Shown here: positions 1 to 8,653 of the stretch, piece after piece
How the letters are laid out: each line of letters begins with the position of its first letter
Numbering within the stretch: position 1 is the stretch's first letter
Assembly: GCF_016735615.1 (NCBI RefSeq)
Contig: NZ_JAERSF010000004.1
Span: forward strand, 186,001-250,000
Direction: 5' to 3'
Length of the DNA stretch: 64,000 nucleotides
DNA from: Flavobacterium tagetis
Lineage (GTDB): Bacteria; Bacteroidota; Bacteroidia; Flavobacteriales; Flavobacteriaceae
Made by a program: the position numbers and the translations under genes
Notes under the pieces: model-generated
Databases searched by the model: none
Told to the model about the DNA's origin: nothing
The model's input: the letters and a program-made list of their open reading frames with translations, nothing else

Positions 1-2
1 AA

Positions 3-881
3 AAAGCAGGATTTAATAATGCGTATGAAGTTCTGAACGAACTTTATAAAAAACTGAATATTGGAGGCTTGTCAGAAGAAGCGATGCAAGATGATTTGCA
101 ATATGATTTTATTCATATTCAGTTTTATTCGCGACCGAGTGAGGAAATGAAAAAACACTTTACAAGTGTTATTAATAATTTCATGATTTTCTTTTGCTGT
201 ACCAATAGTTTAGAAATAAATGATTTTAGAATGTTGTATTCTAGCAGTCATTTTTTTGATTATGTAAAAGGTTTGCTAGATTCAGAATATCTTGATTTTA
301 AGAATCCTCAAAATGAAACTGAGGAAATAGGAGTTAAAGATTTTAAAAAAGTCTTGCAAGCCATCTCTCAGTATTTTAATATCGAAATTCCATCAGATGT
401 TGAGCTTCCGTCTTCAGAGAATCTATTGCTAGATGACAAAGCGGCTGTGGAGGATTTTGAAGAGTTTGTCAAATTGGTTTCGAGAAATAGTATCGAAGAA
501 AATGATGTGAAAAAATATTCAGAGAAGCTTTTTGAAAGTTTCAACGCCGAAACTAAAACGTATTACGAGACTACAGAAGATCATTTTAGTTTTTTCGAAG
601 AAATAAATACTTGGCACAGCGATTGGAAATTTGATCCCGAAGATGCTGAATATTTTATTTCTGAAATGCTTGGCGAAGATTTCAAATTTGATTATCCAGA
701 AGAAACCTATAGTCATGATTTGTTTCCGTACATTCAATCGGAATTAGAAAAATCAAATCTAGAGTTATTGACTTATGAAACCTATGGAGACAGTTATTTG
801 TTTTTTGTGGTAAACAAAGATGAAGTAGAAAGGATTTTAGAACTGTCTGACCGAACTAAAATTGAAGTTACTCAGTTGTAA
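3..881 (+). CDS. unknown acidic protein, 5' end cut by the window
   Basis: The frame is open from the first bases of the window, so the gene starts to the left and only about the last 292 residues are visible. The TTG at 69 is just an internal codon. The visible part is rich in Glu, Asp, Phe and Tyr and has no signal peptide or membrane segment, so a soluble cytoplasmic protein is likely. I recognise no domain or catalytic motif. It stops at 881, just before an inverted repeat shared with the convergent oxidoreductase gene. Confidence 0.75.
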   Translation, partial: KAGFNNAYEVLNELYKKLNIGGLSEEAMQDDLQYDFIHIQFYSRPSEEMKKHFTSVINNFMIFFCCTNSLEINDFRMLYSSSHFFDYVKGLLDSEYLDFKNPQNETEEIGVKDFKKVLQAISQYFNIEIPSDVELPSSENLLLDDKAAVEDFEEFVKLVSRNSIEENDVKKYSEKLFESFNAETKTYYETTEDHFSFFEEINTWHSDWKFDPEDAEYFISEMLGEDFKFDYPEETYSHDLFPYIQSELEKSNLELLTYETYGDSYLFFVVNKDEVERILELSDRTKIEVTQL

Positions 882-887
882 TTGATA

Positions 888-958
888 GCCACAAATTCAC
901 AAATTTATTTAAAAACTTTACGTATAGATTTTAAAAATAAAATTCGTGAATTCGTGGC
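888..958. repeat. intergenic inverted repeat, GCCACA family
   Basis: The arms GCCACAAATTCAC (888-900) and GTGAATTCGTGGC (946-958) are complementary except at one position. The element lies between two convergent genes and may serve both as a transcript end. Elements with similar ends lie at 2014-2090, 49709-49805 and 59255-59342. Confidence 0.6.
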
Positions 959-967
959 AAAAAAAAA

Positions 968-1927
968 TTAAGGAATCAAAATAATTTTCCCTGTACTTTT
1001 TCTGCTTTCTAAGAAATCATGTGCCAATTTTCCTTCAGACAATTTGAAAGATGTTGGTTCTGAAAGTTTAATTTTTCCTTCGGTAATCCAATCGAATAAC
1101 TGAGTTGCTCTTTTGATTCTTTCTTCTTTAGAATTTAAATAACTCCATAAATCACCACCTGTTAAAGTTTTAGAACCGTCCATAAGCATTCTCGGATCTA
1201 CAGGTGCTGGATCACCTCCCGCCATTCCGAAGAAAACGACTTGTCCACACTCTTTAGTGACTTCAAAACTTTCCGTTAAAGTGCTTCCGATACTATCATA
1301 AACAACATCTACTCCGTTTGGAACAACTTTAAAAACTTGTGATTTCCAATCTTCGTTATAAAGAAAAACATGATCTGTGCCTTGTTCGAAACCAATTTTT
1401 GCCTTTTCTGCAGATGAGGTTAAACCAATAACGGTTGCTCCAAGAAGTTTACTAATTTGAGTTAGAATCTGTCCAATTCCGCCAGCAACTGCATGTATTA
1501 AAACGGTTTCTCCTTTTTGGGTTTTGTGGCTATCTGTTGCAAGATAATGAGCTGTTAGACCTTGAAGCAAAACAGAAGCTGCGGTTTCAAAAGAAATGTT
1601 TTCAGATAACGGAATAATGTGATTTACATTTACGGCAACCAATTCTGCATTGGCAAAAGGTACATCGGCAAAAGCCACACGATCTCCAATTTTATATTCA
1701 GGATGATTGTTGGCATCGACCACAATTCCGGCGCCTTCATAACCTGCGATAAAAGGCGGATTTCCTTTTAAATGATAATTTCCTTTTCGGCGATAAACAT
1801 CTGCAAAATTTAGTCCGATGGCTTTCATCTCGACTAAGATTTCATCTTTTTTTAATTGCGGATTAGGGATTTCTATATATTCTAAAACATCTGATTCTCC
1901 AAAAGAAGAAAAGGTAAGTGCTTTCAT
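968..1927 (-). CDS. NADPH:quinone oxidoreductase-like, zinc-less MDR family
   Basis: A 319-residue medium-chain dehydrogenase/reductase of the quinone oxidoreductase (Qor) type. These are cytoplasmic enzymes that reduce quinones or enals with NADPH. The N-terminal GroES-like fold shows GYEGAGIV near 62-69. The Rossmann loop VLIHAVAGGIGQ at about 142-153 is the nucleotide site, with AVAGGIGQ typical of Qor. The structural zinc cysteines of alcohol dehydrogenases are absent, as in Qor. Length and both ends fit the family. It is a single gene, convergent with the unknown gene on its left. The physiological substrate cannot be told from sequence. Confidence 0.85.
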   Translation of the reverse strand: MKALTFSSFGESDVLEYIEIPNPQLKKDEILVEMKAIGLNFADVYRRKGNYHLKGNPPFIAGYEGAGIVVDANNHPEYKIGDRVAFADVPFANAELVAVNVNHIIPLSENISFETAASVLLQGLTAHYLATDSHKTQKGETVLIHAVAGGIGQILTQISKLLGATVIGLTSSAEKAKIGFEQGTDHVFLYNEDWKSQVFKVVPNGVDVVYDSIGSTLTESFEVTKECGQVVFFGMAGGDPAPVDPRMLMDGSKTLTGGDLWSYLNSKEERIKRATQLFDWITEGKIKLSEPTSFKLSEGKLAHDFLESRKSTGKIILIP

Positions 1928-1972
1928 TTTTGAGTAATTTAAGAATGTAAAGTTCGGGAAAAATCAAAAGAA

Positions 1973-1997
1973 AAAGCCTCAAAATAATTGAGGCTTT
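1973..1997 (-). terminator. terminator after the aminopeptidase P gene
   Basis: The perfect stem AAAGCCTCAA / TTGAGGCTTT is followed on the minus strand by a T-run. It lies downstream of the minus-strand peptidase gene ending at 2101 and just upstream of the oxidoreductase start. Confidence 0.75.
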
Positions 1998-2013
1998 GGT
2001 TTATTTTTTATTC

Positions 2014-2090
2014 GCCACAGATTAAAAAGATTTACACAGATTTTTTTTGTTTTTAATTTAAAAATCTTAATAATCCTTGTAGTCTGTGGC
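2014..2090. repeat. intergenic inverted repeat, GCCACAGATT family
   Basis: Starts GCCACAGATTAAAAAGATT and ends with AATCCTTGTAGTCTGTGGC, which are imperfectly complementary outer arms. It has the same ends as the elements at 49709 and 59255. Confidence 0.6.
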
Positions 2091-2100
2091 TAAAAACTAA

Positions 2101-3513
2101 TTAGATCTTAGGAAACTTCATATCATTAAAAGTGCTTTTTTGTTTGGCTAAAGCTTCTATATCTTGCCATTTTCTAGGAGAATCTGCAGATAGGTTTTCG
2201 TACGAATCTTTAAGCATTAAAATATCATCTTCGATACGAACGCCGATATTCCACCATTTTTTATCGCATTTGCTGTTTGCTGGAATATAAATTCCAGGTT
2301 CAACAGTAAGAATCATGTTTTCTTTTATAAGAGTCTGCGGGCCGTTGTAAGTTCCTTTGTCATGAACATCTAAACCAAGAAAGTGTGAACAGCTGTGAGG
2401 ATAATATAATCTTACATCTTTTGGATCTGTAATAATTCCCAATTTAATCAAACCTTTGGCTATGACGTCTTTTGCGGTTTCGTTTAAAGCCACTAGCGGA
2501 GTTCCTTCTTTACAGATTTTAAAAACAGCTTCTTGAGCATCATATACGATTTGGTAAATCGCTTTTTGTTCTTCGGTAAATTTTCCGTTTGCTGGAATTG
2601 TTCTCGTAACGTCTGCAGAATAGCCATGATATTCAGAACCAACATCCATTAGTAACAATTGATTGTCAATTTTTGTGGCATTGTTTTCCCAATAGTGTAA
2701 TATGCATCCATTTGCTCCAGCGCCCACAATTGGGCCATAACCTTCACCTTCAGCACCGTAGTGTTTATGAATGTAAGCGTGAATTCCATCAGCTTCATTT
2801 TCGCTCATATCTGGACCTACAGCTTTCATAACTTCGTTGTGTGCAATGCAAGAAAGTTTTACTGTCTTACGCATCAAGACAAGTTCTTCAGGAGTTTTTA
2901 TTTCACGAAGAGAACTGGTAATTTTGTTGAATAGATTGGTTGAAGTTTCATTTTCTTGTGTAATTCCTGCTTTAGCTTTAAATGATTTTAATAATGCATA
3001 TAAATTATCAGGATTATTGTTTTCAGCTACATCTGTTGGAATTTTATCATAAATAACTTTATCGAATTTTGCAAAATCAATGGCAAACGCATTAAAATCT
3101 TTTCCATTATAAACAGTGGTAAATCCAAGCTTTGATTTTGCGCCTTCAATTCCCAAACGTCTTCCTGTCCACATTTCGTGCGCTGCATTTCTTTCTCTAA
3201 CAAAAAGGACTTCGTTGTATTTTTCTGATCCTTGTTCTTCTTTAAAAATTAATAATATTGCATTAGGTTCTTTGTATCCTGATAAATAATACATGTCAGG
3301 ATTTGCATGATAATTATAGTCGATATCTCTAGAAAAAACTCTTTCGGGATAAGAAAAGACAACGGCAACCGAATTGGCAGGCATTAAAGCTCTAAAAGCT
3401 TCACGGCGTCCTTGGTGAAATTCTTTTGTGAGATAATCTGTCGGAAGGTTTTCTTGCGAATGAGCAAACGGTATTGTCAATGCAAATACAAACAAAAATA
3501 GAAATTGTTTCAT
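2101..3513 (-). CDS. pepP: secreted aminopeptidase P (M24B)
   Basis: A Xaa-Pro aminopeptidase that removes an N-terminal residue preceding proline. The start chosen at 3513 gives a clean signal peptide (MKQFLFLFVFALTIPFAHSQ). A longer frame upstream adds only a polar stretch. An AMP_N domain comes first, then the M24 pita-bread domain. The dinuclear metal ligands are visible at about D290 (LLMDVGSEY), D301 (YSADVTRT), H377 (SHFLGLDVHD), E405 (LTVEPGIY) and E428 (GVRIEDD). At about 470 residues it matches the family, although the signal peptide implies a periplasmic or secreted protein rather than the classical cytoplasmic form. It is a single gene with its own terminator. Confidence 0.92.
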   Translation of the reverse strand: MKQFLFLFVFALTIPFAHSQENLPTDYLTKEFHQGRREAFRALMPANSVAVVFSYPERVFSRDIDYNYHANPDMYYLSGYKEPNAILLIFKEEQGSEKYNEVLFVRERNAAHEMWTGRRLGIEGAKSKLGFTTVYNGKDFNAFAIDFAKFDKVIYDKIPTDVAENNNPDNLYALLKSFKAKAGITQENETSTNLFNKITSSLREIKTPEELVLMRKTVKLSCIAHNEVMKAVGPDMSENEADGIHAYIHKHYGAEGEGYGPIVGAGANGCILHYWENNATKIDNQLLLMDVGSEYHGYSADVTRTIPANGKFTEEQKAIYQIVYDAQEAVFKICKEGTPLVALNETAKDVIAKGLIKLGIITDPKDVRLYYPHSCSHFLGLDVHDKGTYNGPQTLIKENMILTVEPGIYIPANSKCDKKWWNIGVRIEDDILMLKDSYENLSADSPRKWQDIEALAKQKSTFNDMKFPKI

Positions 3514-3772
3514 TTTTTTGGTTTTTTGTTGATGATTTTGGTTTTTTGATTGACGCAAAGTACAAAAAAAATAACGACACTTGTTTTGTTTTAAACATTT
3601 GAGCTATAAAACTTTAAATAATTTGTAGTAACTTAGAGACAAAAAATAATAGTGTATATCAAAAATAAAACTCTAATAAACCCGTAGCTGGGCACGAATA
3701 TTGAGAAAAGAATTTTTATAGAATTATTTTAAACTTCAAAAAACAAATTATAAATCTTTAAAATCCACTTTT

Positions 3773-4210
3773 ATGAAAAAATACACATTTGCAGTCCTTT
3801 CAGTTTTAACTTTGTTATTTGCTTCATGTACGGCGTCAAAATCTGCTTCTAATGCAGGCGATTTATTTGGTACAACTTGGGAATTGGAATACATTTCTGG
3901 ACCAAGAATTGCTTTCGAAGGATTATACCCAAATAAAAAGCCACAACTTACTTTTGATCAAAAAGAAACAAAAGTATATGGCAATAACGGATGCAACGGT
4001 TACAGTGCGTCTTATACTTTAAAAGGAAAGTCTTTGACTTTTGGAGAAGAAGGACCAACTACTATGATGTTTTGTGAAGGTGGGGGTGAACAGGTATTCT
4101 TAAAACAAATTAGACAAATTACAAGTTATTCTATTGATAAAGATGGAAAACTAAATTTAATTCAGGGTGATATTCCAGTGATGAGATTTAAAAAAATAGC
4201 TAAGCAATAG
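3773..4210 (+). CDS. META-domain lipoprotein (HslJ-like)
   Basis: A 145-residue protein with a lipobox at LLFASC (Cys19), so it is predicted to be lipid-anchored in the envelope. The rest is a META domain as in HslJ: GTTWELEYISG opens the fold and YGNNGCNGYSASYTL is the characteristic core, followed by a late FCEGGGEQVFLKQI segment. HslJ-type proteins are linked to stress tolerance in enterobacteria, but no biochemical activity is established. It is a single gene ending in a strong bidirectional terminator. Confidence 0.85.
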   Translation: MKKYTFAVLSVLTLLFASCTASKSASNAGDLFGTTWELEYISGPRIAFEGLYPNKKPQLTFDQKETKVYGNNGCNGYSASYTLKGKSLTFGEEGPTTMMFCEGGGEQVFLKQIRQITSYSIDKDGKLNLIQGDIPVMRFKKIAKQ

Positions 4211-4228
4211 TCTTAACGATCCAGTATA

Positions 4229-4264
4229 AAAAAGGGGAAATGATTTTTCATTTCCCCTTTTTTG
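4229..4264. terminator. bidirectional terminator
   Basis: The stem AAAGGGGAAATGA / TCATTTCCCCTTT has a T-run on both sides. It separates the META lipoprotein gene (+) from the convergent sigma factor gene (-). Confidence 0.9.
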
Positions 4265-4277
4265 TTTTATGTCAAAG

Positions 4278-5522
4278 CTAATTTGTTTTCAATTTCAACT
4301 GCTCGATCTTTTTGCTGATAATGTTTTTGTCGGATGCCGTTTTTGCTAAGCTAAATGCGGTTTCAAAATGCTGAAATGCTTTTTTCGCATCAATTTCAGA
4401 ATACAGATTTCCGAGTAAAGAATAATAAAAGTGATTATCGGTTAAATTTAATTTTTCGGCTTCTAGAATTGCTTCTTCTTTTCCGCTTACTTTAGACAAA
4501 GCATAAGTTCTATTTAAAGCCACAATTGGCGAATATTCCAGAATGATCAAATTATTGTAGAGTTCCAGAATATTTTCCCATTTTTCGATAGTTTCTGTTT
4601 TTATGGTGTGCCAATAAGCAATTCCGGCTTCTAAGTGATATTTTGAAAGTGTATTTCCTGTTGATGACTGACTTAGAAAATAAGTGCCTTTGTCTATTAA
4701 TTCCTGATTCCAAAGCGATTGATCTTGATCTTCATATAAAATAATTTCGCCATTTATACCAGTTCTTGCATCAAACCTTGAAGAATGGAAACACATTAAT
4801 GATATTAAAGCATTAGTCTGAGGCAGATTTGTGCTTTCATTCTGAATCAATAAATATGTCAGACGCATGGCTTCGGTACAAAGATCTTTTCGTAAAGTGG
4901 TGTTTTGCGAAATAGAATAGTAGCCTTCAGAATAAAGCAGGTAAATCGTTTTTAAAACAGTTTTTATTCTATCTTTTATTTCGGAGTTGCTAGGATTCTG
5001 AATTTTTATGTTTTCTTCTTTAAGCTTTTCTTTGGCGCGATTAATTCTTTTATAAATGACTTCTCTGTTAGATAAGAAAGCATCTGAGATTTCATTTACT
5101 CCAAAACCGCATAATAAATTTAATGCAAGAGCAATTTGGGCTTCTTCAGAATTACACGGATTACAAACCGTGAAAATCATCGCAAGCTGACTATCGGCAA
5201 TATTTTGATCTGATAAATCAATGTCGATTTCAGGATTGTTTAATGAAGTGTTGTGTTTTATTTCCGTAACTATTTTGGTTTCAAAAACGTTGTTTCTTTT
5301 AAAGTAGTTTTTGGTTTTATTTTTGGCAACGGTATAAAGCCAAGCAGAAGGGTTTTCAGGAATTCCTTTTATAGCCCAAGTTTCTGAAGCGGTCAAAAAA
5401 GTATCGCTTACAATATCTTCTGCAATTTCGATATGCTGAATTCCGAATAAGCTGCAGAGAACTGAAACTATTTTTTGATATTCGGTTCGGAATAAATTGG
5501 GTAAAAGTTCTTTGTGCTCCAT
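4278..5522 (-). CDS. ECF sigma factor with C-terminal TPR-like domain (ECF42 type)
   Basis: A 414-residue protein, much longer than an ordinary ECF sigma factor. The N-terminal part has region 2 (AEDIVSDTFLTASETW, then NPSAWLYTVAKNKTKNYFKR) and region 4 (CNSEEAQIALALNLLCGFGVNEISDAF, taken in two parts). The C-terminal half is helical with TPR-like repeats (SLLGNLYSEIDAKKAFQHFETAF). This is the COG4941/ECF42 layout, a group whose genes sit beside DGPF/YCII proteins rather than an anti-sigma factor. That is the case here, with the DGPF gene 62 bases upstream. The TPR part is thought to replace the anti-sigma factor in control. The target promoters are unknown. Confidence 0.9.
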   Translation of the reverse strand: MEHKELLPNLFRTEYQKIVSVLCSLFGIQHIEIAEDIVSDTFLTASETWAIKGIPENPSAWLYTVAKNKTKNYFKRNNVFETKIVTEIKHNTSLNNPEIDIDLSDQNIADSQLAMIFTVCNPCNSEEAQIALALNLLCGFGVNEISDAFLSNREVIYKRINRAKEKLKEENIKIQNPSNSEIKDRIKTVLKTIYLLYSEGYYSISQNTTLRKDLCTEAMRLTYLLIQNESTNLPQTNALISLMCFHSSRFDARTGINGEIILYEDQDQSLWNQELIDKGTYFLSQSSTGNTLSKYHLEAGIAYWHTIKTETIEKWENILELYNNLIILEYSPIVALNRTYALSKVSGKEEAILEAEKLNLTDNHFYYSLLGNLYSEIDAKKAFQHFETAFSLAKTASDKNIISKKIEQLKLKTN

Positions 5523-5533
5523 ATTTTTAAGAA

Positions 5534-5570
5534 AAAATGCCTAAGTAAAGATACAAAGGCATTTTTATTT
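5534..5570 (-). terminator. hairpin between DGPF gene and sigma gene
   Basis: The stem AAAAATGCCT / AGGCATTTTT has a T-run on the minus strand. It lies inside the presumed operon, after the DGPF gene and before the sigma start, so it could attenuate read-through into the sigma gene. Confidence 0.5.
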
Positions 5571-5584
5571 CAGTTGGTTTATTA

Positions 5585-5923
5585 TTAAACACCCATTCTA
5601 ATTTCAACATTTCCGCCAAAATTTAAAACCGGACAACCTTGCGCAATTTCGGCTGCTTCATCGTAATCTTTGGCTTTAATAATAATTAGTCCGCCAATAG
5701 ATTCTTTAATTTCAACAAAAGGTCCGTCAGTAATTCCTTTGTTTGAATTTACAAGTTTTCCCTGACCGTCCCATTTCTGTAAAGGTCTTGCCAGTTTATC
5801 TTGAGCCGCCAAACTTCCAAACCAGTTTTGCCATTGCTGTAAATGCCGCTGCAATTCTTCTGGAGATGGCTGTGTTTCTTTTGTTTTAAAATCTCTTCTG
5901 AAAATCAATAAAAACTCATTCAT
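5585..5923 (-). CDS. YCII-related DGPF-domain protein
   Basis: A 112-residue YCII/DGPF protein. The motif ITDGPFVEIKE lies at about 65-75 and the fold is the ferredoxin-like one of the family. These proteins are small and cytoplasmic and have no proven reaction. They co-occur with ECF42-type sigma factors, and here one lies directly downstream. It sits 81 bases after the AhpD-like gene, so the three genes probably form one transcript. Confidence 0.88.
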   Translation of the reverse strand: MNEFLLIFRRDFKTKETQPSPEELQRHLQQWQNWFGSLAAQDKLARPLQKWDGQGKLVNSNKGITDGPFVEIKESIGGLIIIKAKDYDEAAEIAQGCPVLNFGGNVEIRMGV

Positions 5924-6004
5924 TTTTTATGTTTTATAATTGAATAATCTGCTTTAAGTTGTATAAAGTTAATTGTTTTTTAGAAAATAAAAATTAATTA
6001 TTAT

Positions 6005-6457
6005 TTATCCAAACTGTCCAACTCTATAAGTTCCAGGTACATTTGCAAAGGTGATATTAAGACGATTCCAAGCATTAATCGCAGCAACAGCAAGTGTAAG
6101 ATCTATTAATTCTTGTTCTGTAAATTCAGCTTTTGCAATTTCATAAATTTCGTCTGGAACATCGCAGGCATTTACTGCTTCTGCCAAAGCAAGAGCAACT
6201 CTTTCTCTTTTTGTATAATAAGGAGCTTCTCTCCAGACACTTAATCCGAATAAACGTTGTGTTGTTTCTCCAGCGGCTAAAGCTTCTTTTGAATGCATAT
6301 CTAAACAATAACCGCAGTTGTTGATTTGAGAAATTCTGAAATTTATTAATTCCATAAGAGATGCTTCGATTGAACTTTTTTTCAAGTAACCGCTAATTCC
6401 AAATAATGTGCTAACTGCTTTTTGACCTTGTTCGAATAAATTAAGTCTAGTTTCCAT
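6005..6457 (-). CDS. AhpD-like alkylhydroperoxidase / carboxymuconolactone decarboxylase family
   Basis: A 150-residue all-alpha AhpD-like protein. The active-site motif NNCGYCLDMHSKEA carries the CxxC pair and the downstream His typical of the family, which reduces peroxides or handles thiol chemistry. RLNITFANVPGTYRVGQFG near the C-terminus is typical of the Bacteroidetes members. It is the first gene of the AhpD / DGPF / ECF42 set, which suggests that the sigma factor responds to oxidative or chemical stress. That link is inference from context. Confidence 0.88.
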   Translation of the reverse strand: METRLNLFEQGQKAVSTLFGISGYLKKSSIEASLMELINFRISQINNCGYCLDMHSKEALAAGETTQRLFGLSVWREAPYYTKRERVALALAEAVNACDVPDEIYEIAKAEFTEQELIDLTLAVAAINAWNRLNITFANVPGTYRVGQFG

Positions 6458-6592
6458 AATGTATTTTTTTTAATTGTTTATACCCTAATAACAATCGAAC
6501 TTTCAGGATTGGACAAAAAAATGAAAAAAAAAGTGAAATATTTTTTCAATTAAACAAAAACCCCTGTGTTTATGAGGGTTTGTGAAATAAAA

Positions 6593-6618
6593 AAACCGCC
6601 CATTTTGATGGACGGTTT
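6593..6618 (-). terminator. terminator of the msrB-msrA operon
   Basis: Eleven paired positions (AAACCGTCCAT / ATGGGCGGTTT on the minus strand, one G-T pair) with a 4-base loop and a T-run. It lies downstream of the minus-strand gene ending at 6641. A second weaker hairpin lies at about 6555-6580. Confidence 0.85.
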
Positions 6619-6640
6619 CAGTATAATATTGTAATAATCG

Positions 6641-7246
6641 TTATTTCTTTTTGAGTTTGTCTTTAAAAACCTTTTCAAACTTTTCTATTTTAGGCTGAAT
6701 AACCATTTTGCAATACGGCTGGTTTTTGTTGTTTGCATAGTAGTTTTGATGATAATCATCAGCTTTATAAAAAACTTTAAAAGGTTCTACTTTTGTTACA
6801 ATTGGACTGTTGTACACTTTTGCTTTATTCAATTCTGCAATAATGTTTTGGGCCGCTTTTCTCTGTTCGTCATTTTTATAAAAAATAACAGAACGGTATT
6901 GCGTTCCGACATCTGCTCCTTGACGATTTAAAGTTGTTGGGTCGTGAACGGTAAAAAAGACTTTGAAGATCTCATTAATATCAGTTATGTTTTTGTCGTA
7001 AGTAATCTGCACAACTTCAGCGTGGCCCGTTTCTCCCGTGCAAACTTCTTCGTAAGTCGGATTGGCAACTTTTCCGCCAGAAAATCCAGAAACAACAGAT
7101 TTTACTCCGTCCAGATTTTCGTAAACGGCTTCAACACACCAGTAACAGCCTCCGCCAAGTGTAATGGTTTCTAGATTTGCTTTTTTATTTTGAGAAATGC
7201 CATTCAGCGAAAGCGCAAAAAGACATATTAAAAGTATATTTTTCAT
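6641..7246 (-). CDS. msrA: secreted peptide-methionine (S)-S-oxide reductase
   Basis: MsrA reduces the S epimer of methionine sulfoxide in proteins. The catalytic motif GGGCYWCVEAVYENLDGV lies close behind the signal peptide, with the catalytic Cys at about 34. GYSGG-like GFSGG, HAEVVQITYD and DVGTQYRSVIFY are all MsrA signatures. The start at 7246 gives MKNILLICLFALSLNGISQ, a clear signal peptide. A start 13 codons earlier would spoil it and overlap msrB. The gene begins 7 bases after the msrB stop, so the two are co-transcribed and both repair proteins act outside the cytoplasm. Confidence 0.94.
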   Translation of the reverse strand: MKNILLICLFALSLNGISQNKKANLETITLGGGCYWCVEAVYENLDGVKSVVSGFSGGKVANPTYEEVCTGETGHAEVVQITYDKNITDINEIFKVFFTVHDPTTLNRQGADVGTQYRSVIFYKNDEQRKAAQNIIAELNKAKVYNSPIVTKVEPFKVFYKADDYHQNYYANNKNQPYCKMVIQPKIEKFEKVFKDKLKKK

Positions 7247-7253
7247 TTGTGAA

Positions 7254-7808
7254 TTATTTGTTGTCAGGAATAAAATCAAGAGCAATCGAGTTCATGCAGT
7301 AGCGTTTTCCTGTCGGGGCAGGGCCATCATCAAAGATGTGTCCTAAATGTCCGCCGCAGCGCCCGCATAGCGTTTCAGTTCTTTCCATTCCAAGAGAATT
7401 ATCTTCTTTAAAAACAATACTTTTTTTATTCTCTTGTTCGAAAAAGCTTGGCCATCCGCAGCTGCTTGAGAATTTTGCTGTAGATCTAAAAAGCAAGTTG
7501 CCACAAGAAGCGCAGTAATAAGTTCCTTTTTCGTCGGTGTTCCAGTATTTTCCTGTAAAAGGTCTTTCGGTATCAGCTTCACGCATTACAGCATAAACAT
7601 CTTCAGGTAAAACTTTTTTCCATTCGGCGTTGCTTACATTTAATTTTGTGGTATCGGTATTTGAATAATATGGATTTCCGGGCTTACTGATTTTATTTTC
7701 CATAGCTGTCGTTTTTGAAGCTTGTTTTTTTGTGTTTTGACCGCACGCTTGTAAAATAAACAGCGGCAGTATAAAGCAGAGGCTGAAAATTAGATTTTTA
7801 GATTTCAT
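7254..7808 (-). CDS. msrB: lipoprotein peptide-methionine (R)-S-oxide reductase
   Basis: MsrB reduces the R epimer of methionine sulfoxide. It is 184 residues long with a lipobox ending at Cys22 (LFILQAC). Zinc ligands are CASC (99, 102) and CGRC (148, 151). RYCMNSIALDF holds the catalytic Cys171. All expected residues are present. It is the first gene of the msrB-msrA pair behind a -7 box at 7837. Lipid anchoring places it in the envelope, complementing the secreted MsrA. Confidence 0.94.
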   Translation of the reverse strand: MKSKNLIFSLCFILPLFILQACGQNTKKQASKTTAMENKISKPGNPYYSNTDTTKLNVSNAEWKKVLPEDVYAVMREADTERPFTGKYWNTDEKGTYYCASCGNLLFRSTAKFSSSCGWPSFFEQENKKSIVFKEDNSLGMERTETLCGRCGGHLGHIFDDGPAPTGKRYCMNSIALDFIPDNK

Positions 7809-7836
7809 AAGTTCTTAGGTGCATTAATCTGTATAT

Positions 7837-7863
7837 CAAAGATACGTTGAGAATTAGCTTCAA
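7837..7863 (-). promoter_or_regulatory. msrB promoter
   Basis: On the minus strand, TTG then 16 bases then TATCTTTG, matching the Bacteroidetes TTG / TAnnTTTG form about 30 bases before the msrB start. Confidence 0.6.
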
Positions 7864-8104
7864 ATTACAGACAGTGTTATTATTGAGATTTTTTTAAGTG
7901 TGTTTTAACTTTTTATTAGTTACGTAAAATAAGGGAATGTAGTTTTTATGTCTTAATTTTAACAGCTTTTAAATTTTTAGCGTATAATTATTGCATTGAA
8001 AATCAGTAAAATAGAAATTGGGTAAAAAGTTGGGCTTTTGCCAAGCTTATTTAGCATTTTTAAGCCATTTCTTTTTTCGTATTTTTGTTTGCTTAAGAAG
8101 CCTT

Positions 8105-8632
8105 ATGACAGAAGAAAACGTAATACTAGTTAATCAAAACGATGAACAGATTGGCTTAATGCCAAAATTAGCAGCACATGAAAAAGCGCTTTTGCACCGT
8201 GCCTTTTCGGTTTTTATTTTGAATAGTAAAAACGAAATTATGCTGCAGCAGCGTGCTCATCATAAATATCATTCTCCTTTGCTTTGGACAAACACTTGCT
8301 GTAGTCATCAGAGGGAAGGCGAGAGCAATATTGAAGCGGGAAGCCGAAGACTGTTTGAAGAAATGGGATTTAAAGCAGAATTGAAAGAGCTATTTCATTT
8401 TATCTATAAAGCACCTTTTGATAATGGTTTGACAGAACATGAGCTGGACCATGTCATGATTGGTTATTATAATGAAGAGCCAAACATAAATCCAGATGAA
8501 GTGGAAAACTGGAAATGGATGAGTATTGAAGATGTGAAAGCAGATATTGAAAAACAGCCCGAAATTTATACCGTATGGTTTAAGATAATTTTTGATGAAT
8601 TTGATCATTATCTAGAAGACCATAAATTATAG
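8105..8632 (+). CDS. idi: isopentenyl-diphosphate delta-isomerase, type I
   Basis: Interconverts isopentenyl and dimethylallyl diphosphate. It is a Nudix-fold enzyme of 175 residues when started at 8105 (MTEENVILVNQNDEQIG). The frame is open 29 codons further upstream, but that part is hydrophobic, unlike the family, and contains a TATTTTTG box at 8080. Visible signatures are LLHRAFSVFIL, the metal and catalytic TNTCCSHQREGE, EEMGF of the Nudix helix and the ELDHVMIG segment. A type I isomerase fits the mevalonate route implied by the HMG-CoA reductase gene at 11473. The QueD-like gene follows after 21 bases. Confidence 0.92.
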   Translation: MTEENVILVNQNDEQIGLMPKLAAHEKALLHRAFSVFILNSKNEIMLQQRAHHKYHSPLLWTNTCCSHQREGESNIEAGSRRLFEEMGFKAELKELFHFIYKAPFDNGLTEHELDHVMIGYYNEEPNINPDEVENWKWMSIEDVKADIEKQPEIYTVWFKIIFDEFDHYLEDHKL

Positions 8633-8653
8633 CCAAACTAACCAAAAACATAA

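Noticed and set aside
8018..8104. Longer N-terminus for idi
   Set aside because: The extra 29 codons are hydrophobic, unlike type I isomerases, and include a promoter-like TATTTTTG.
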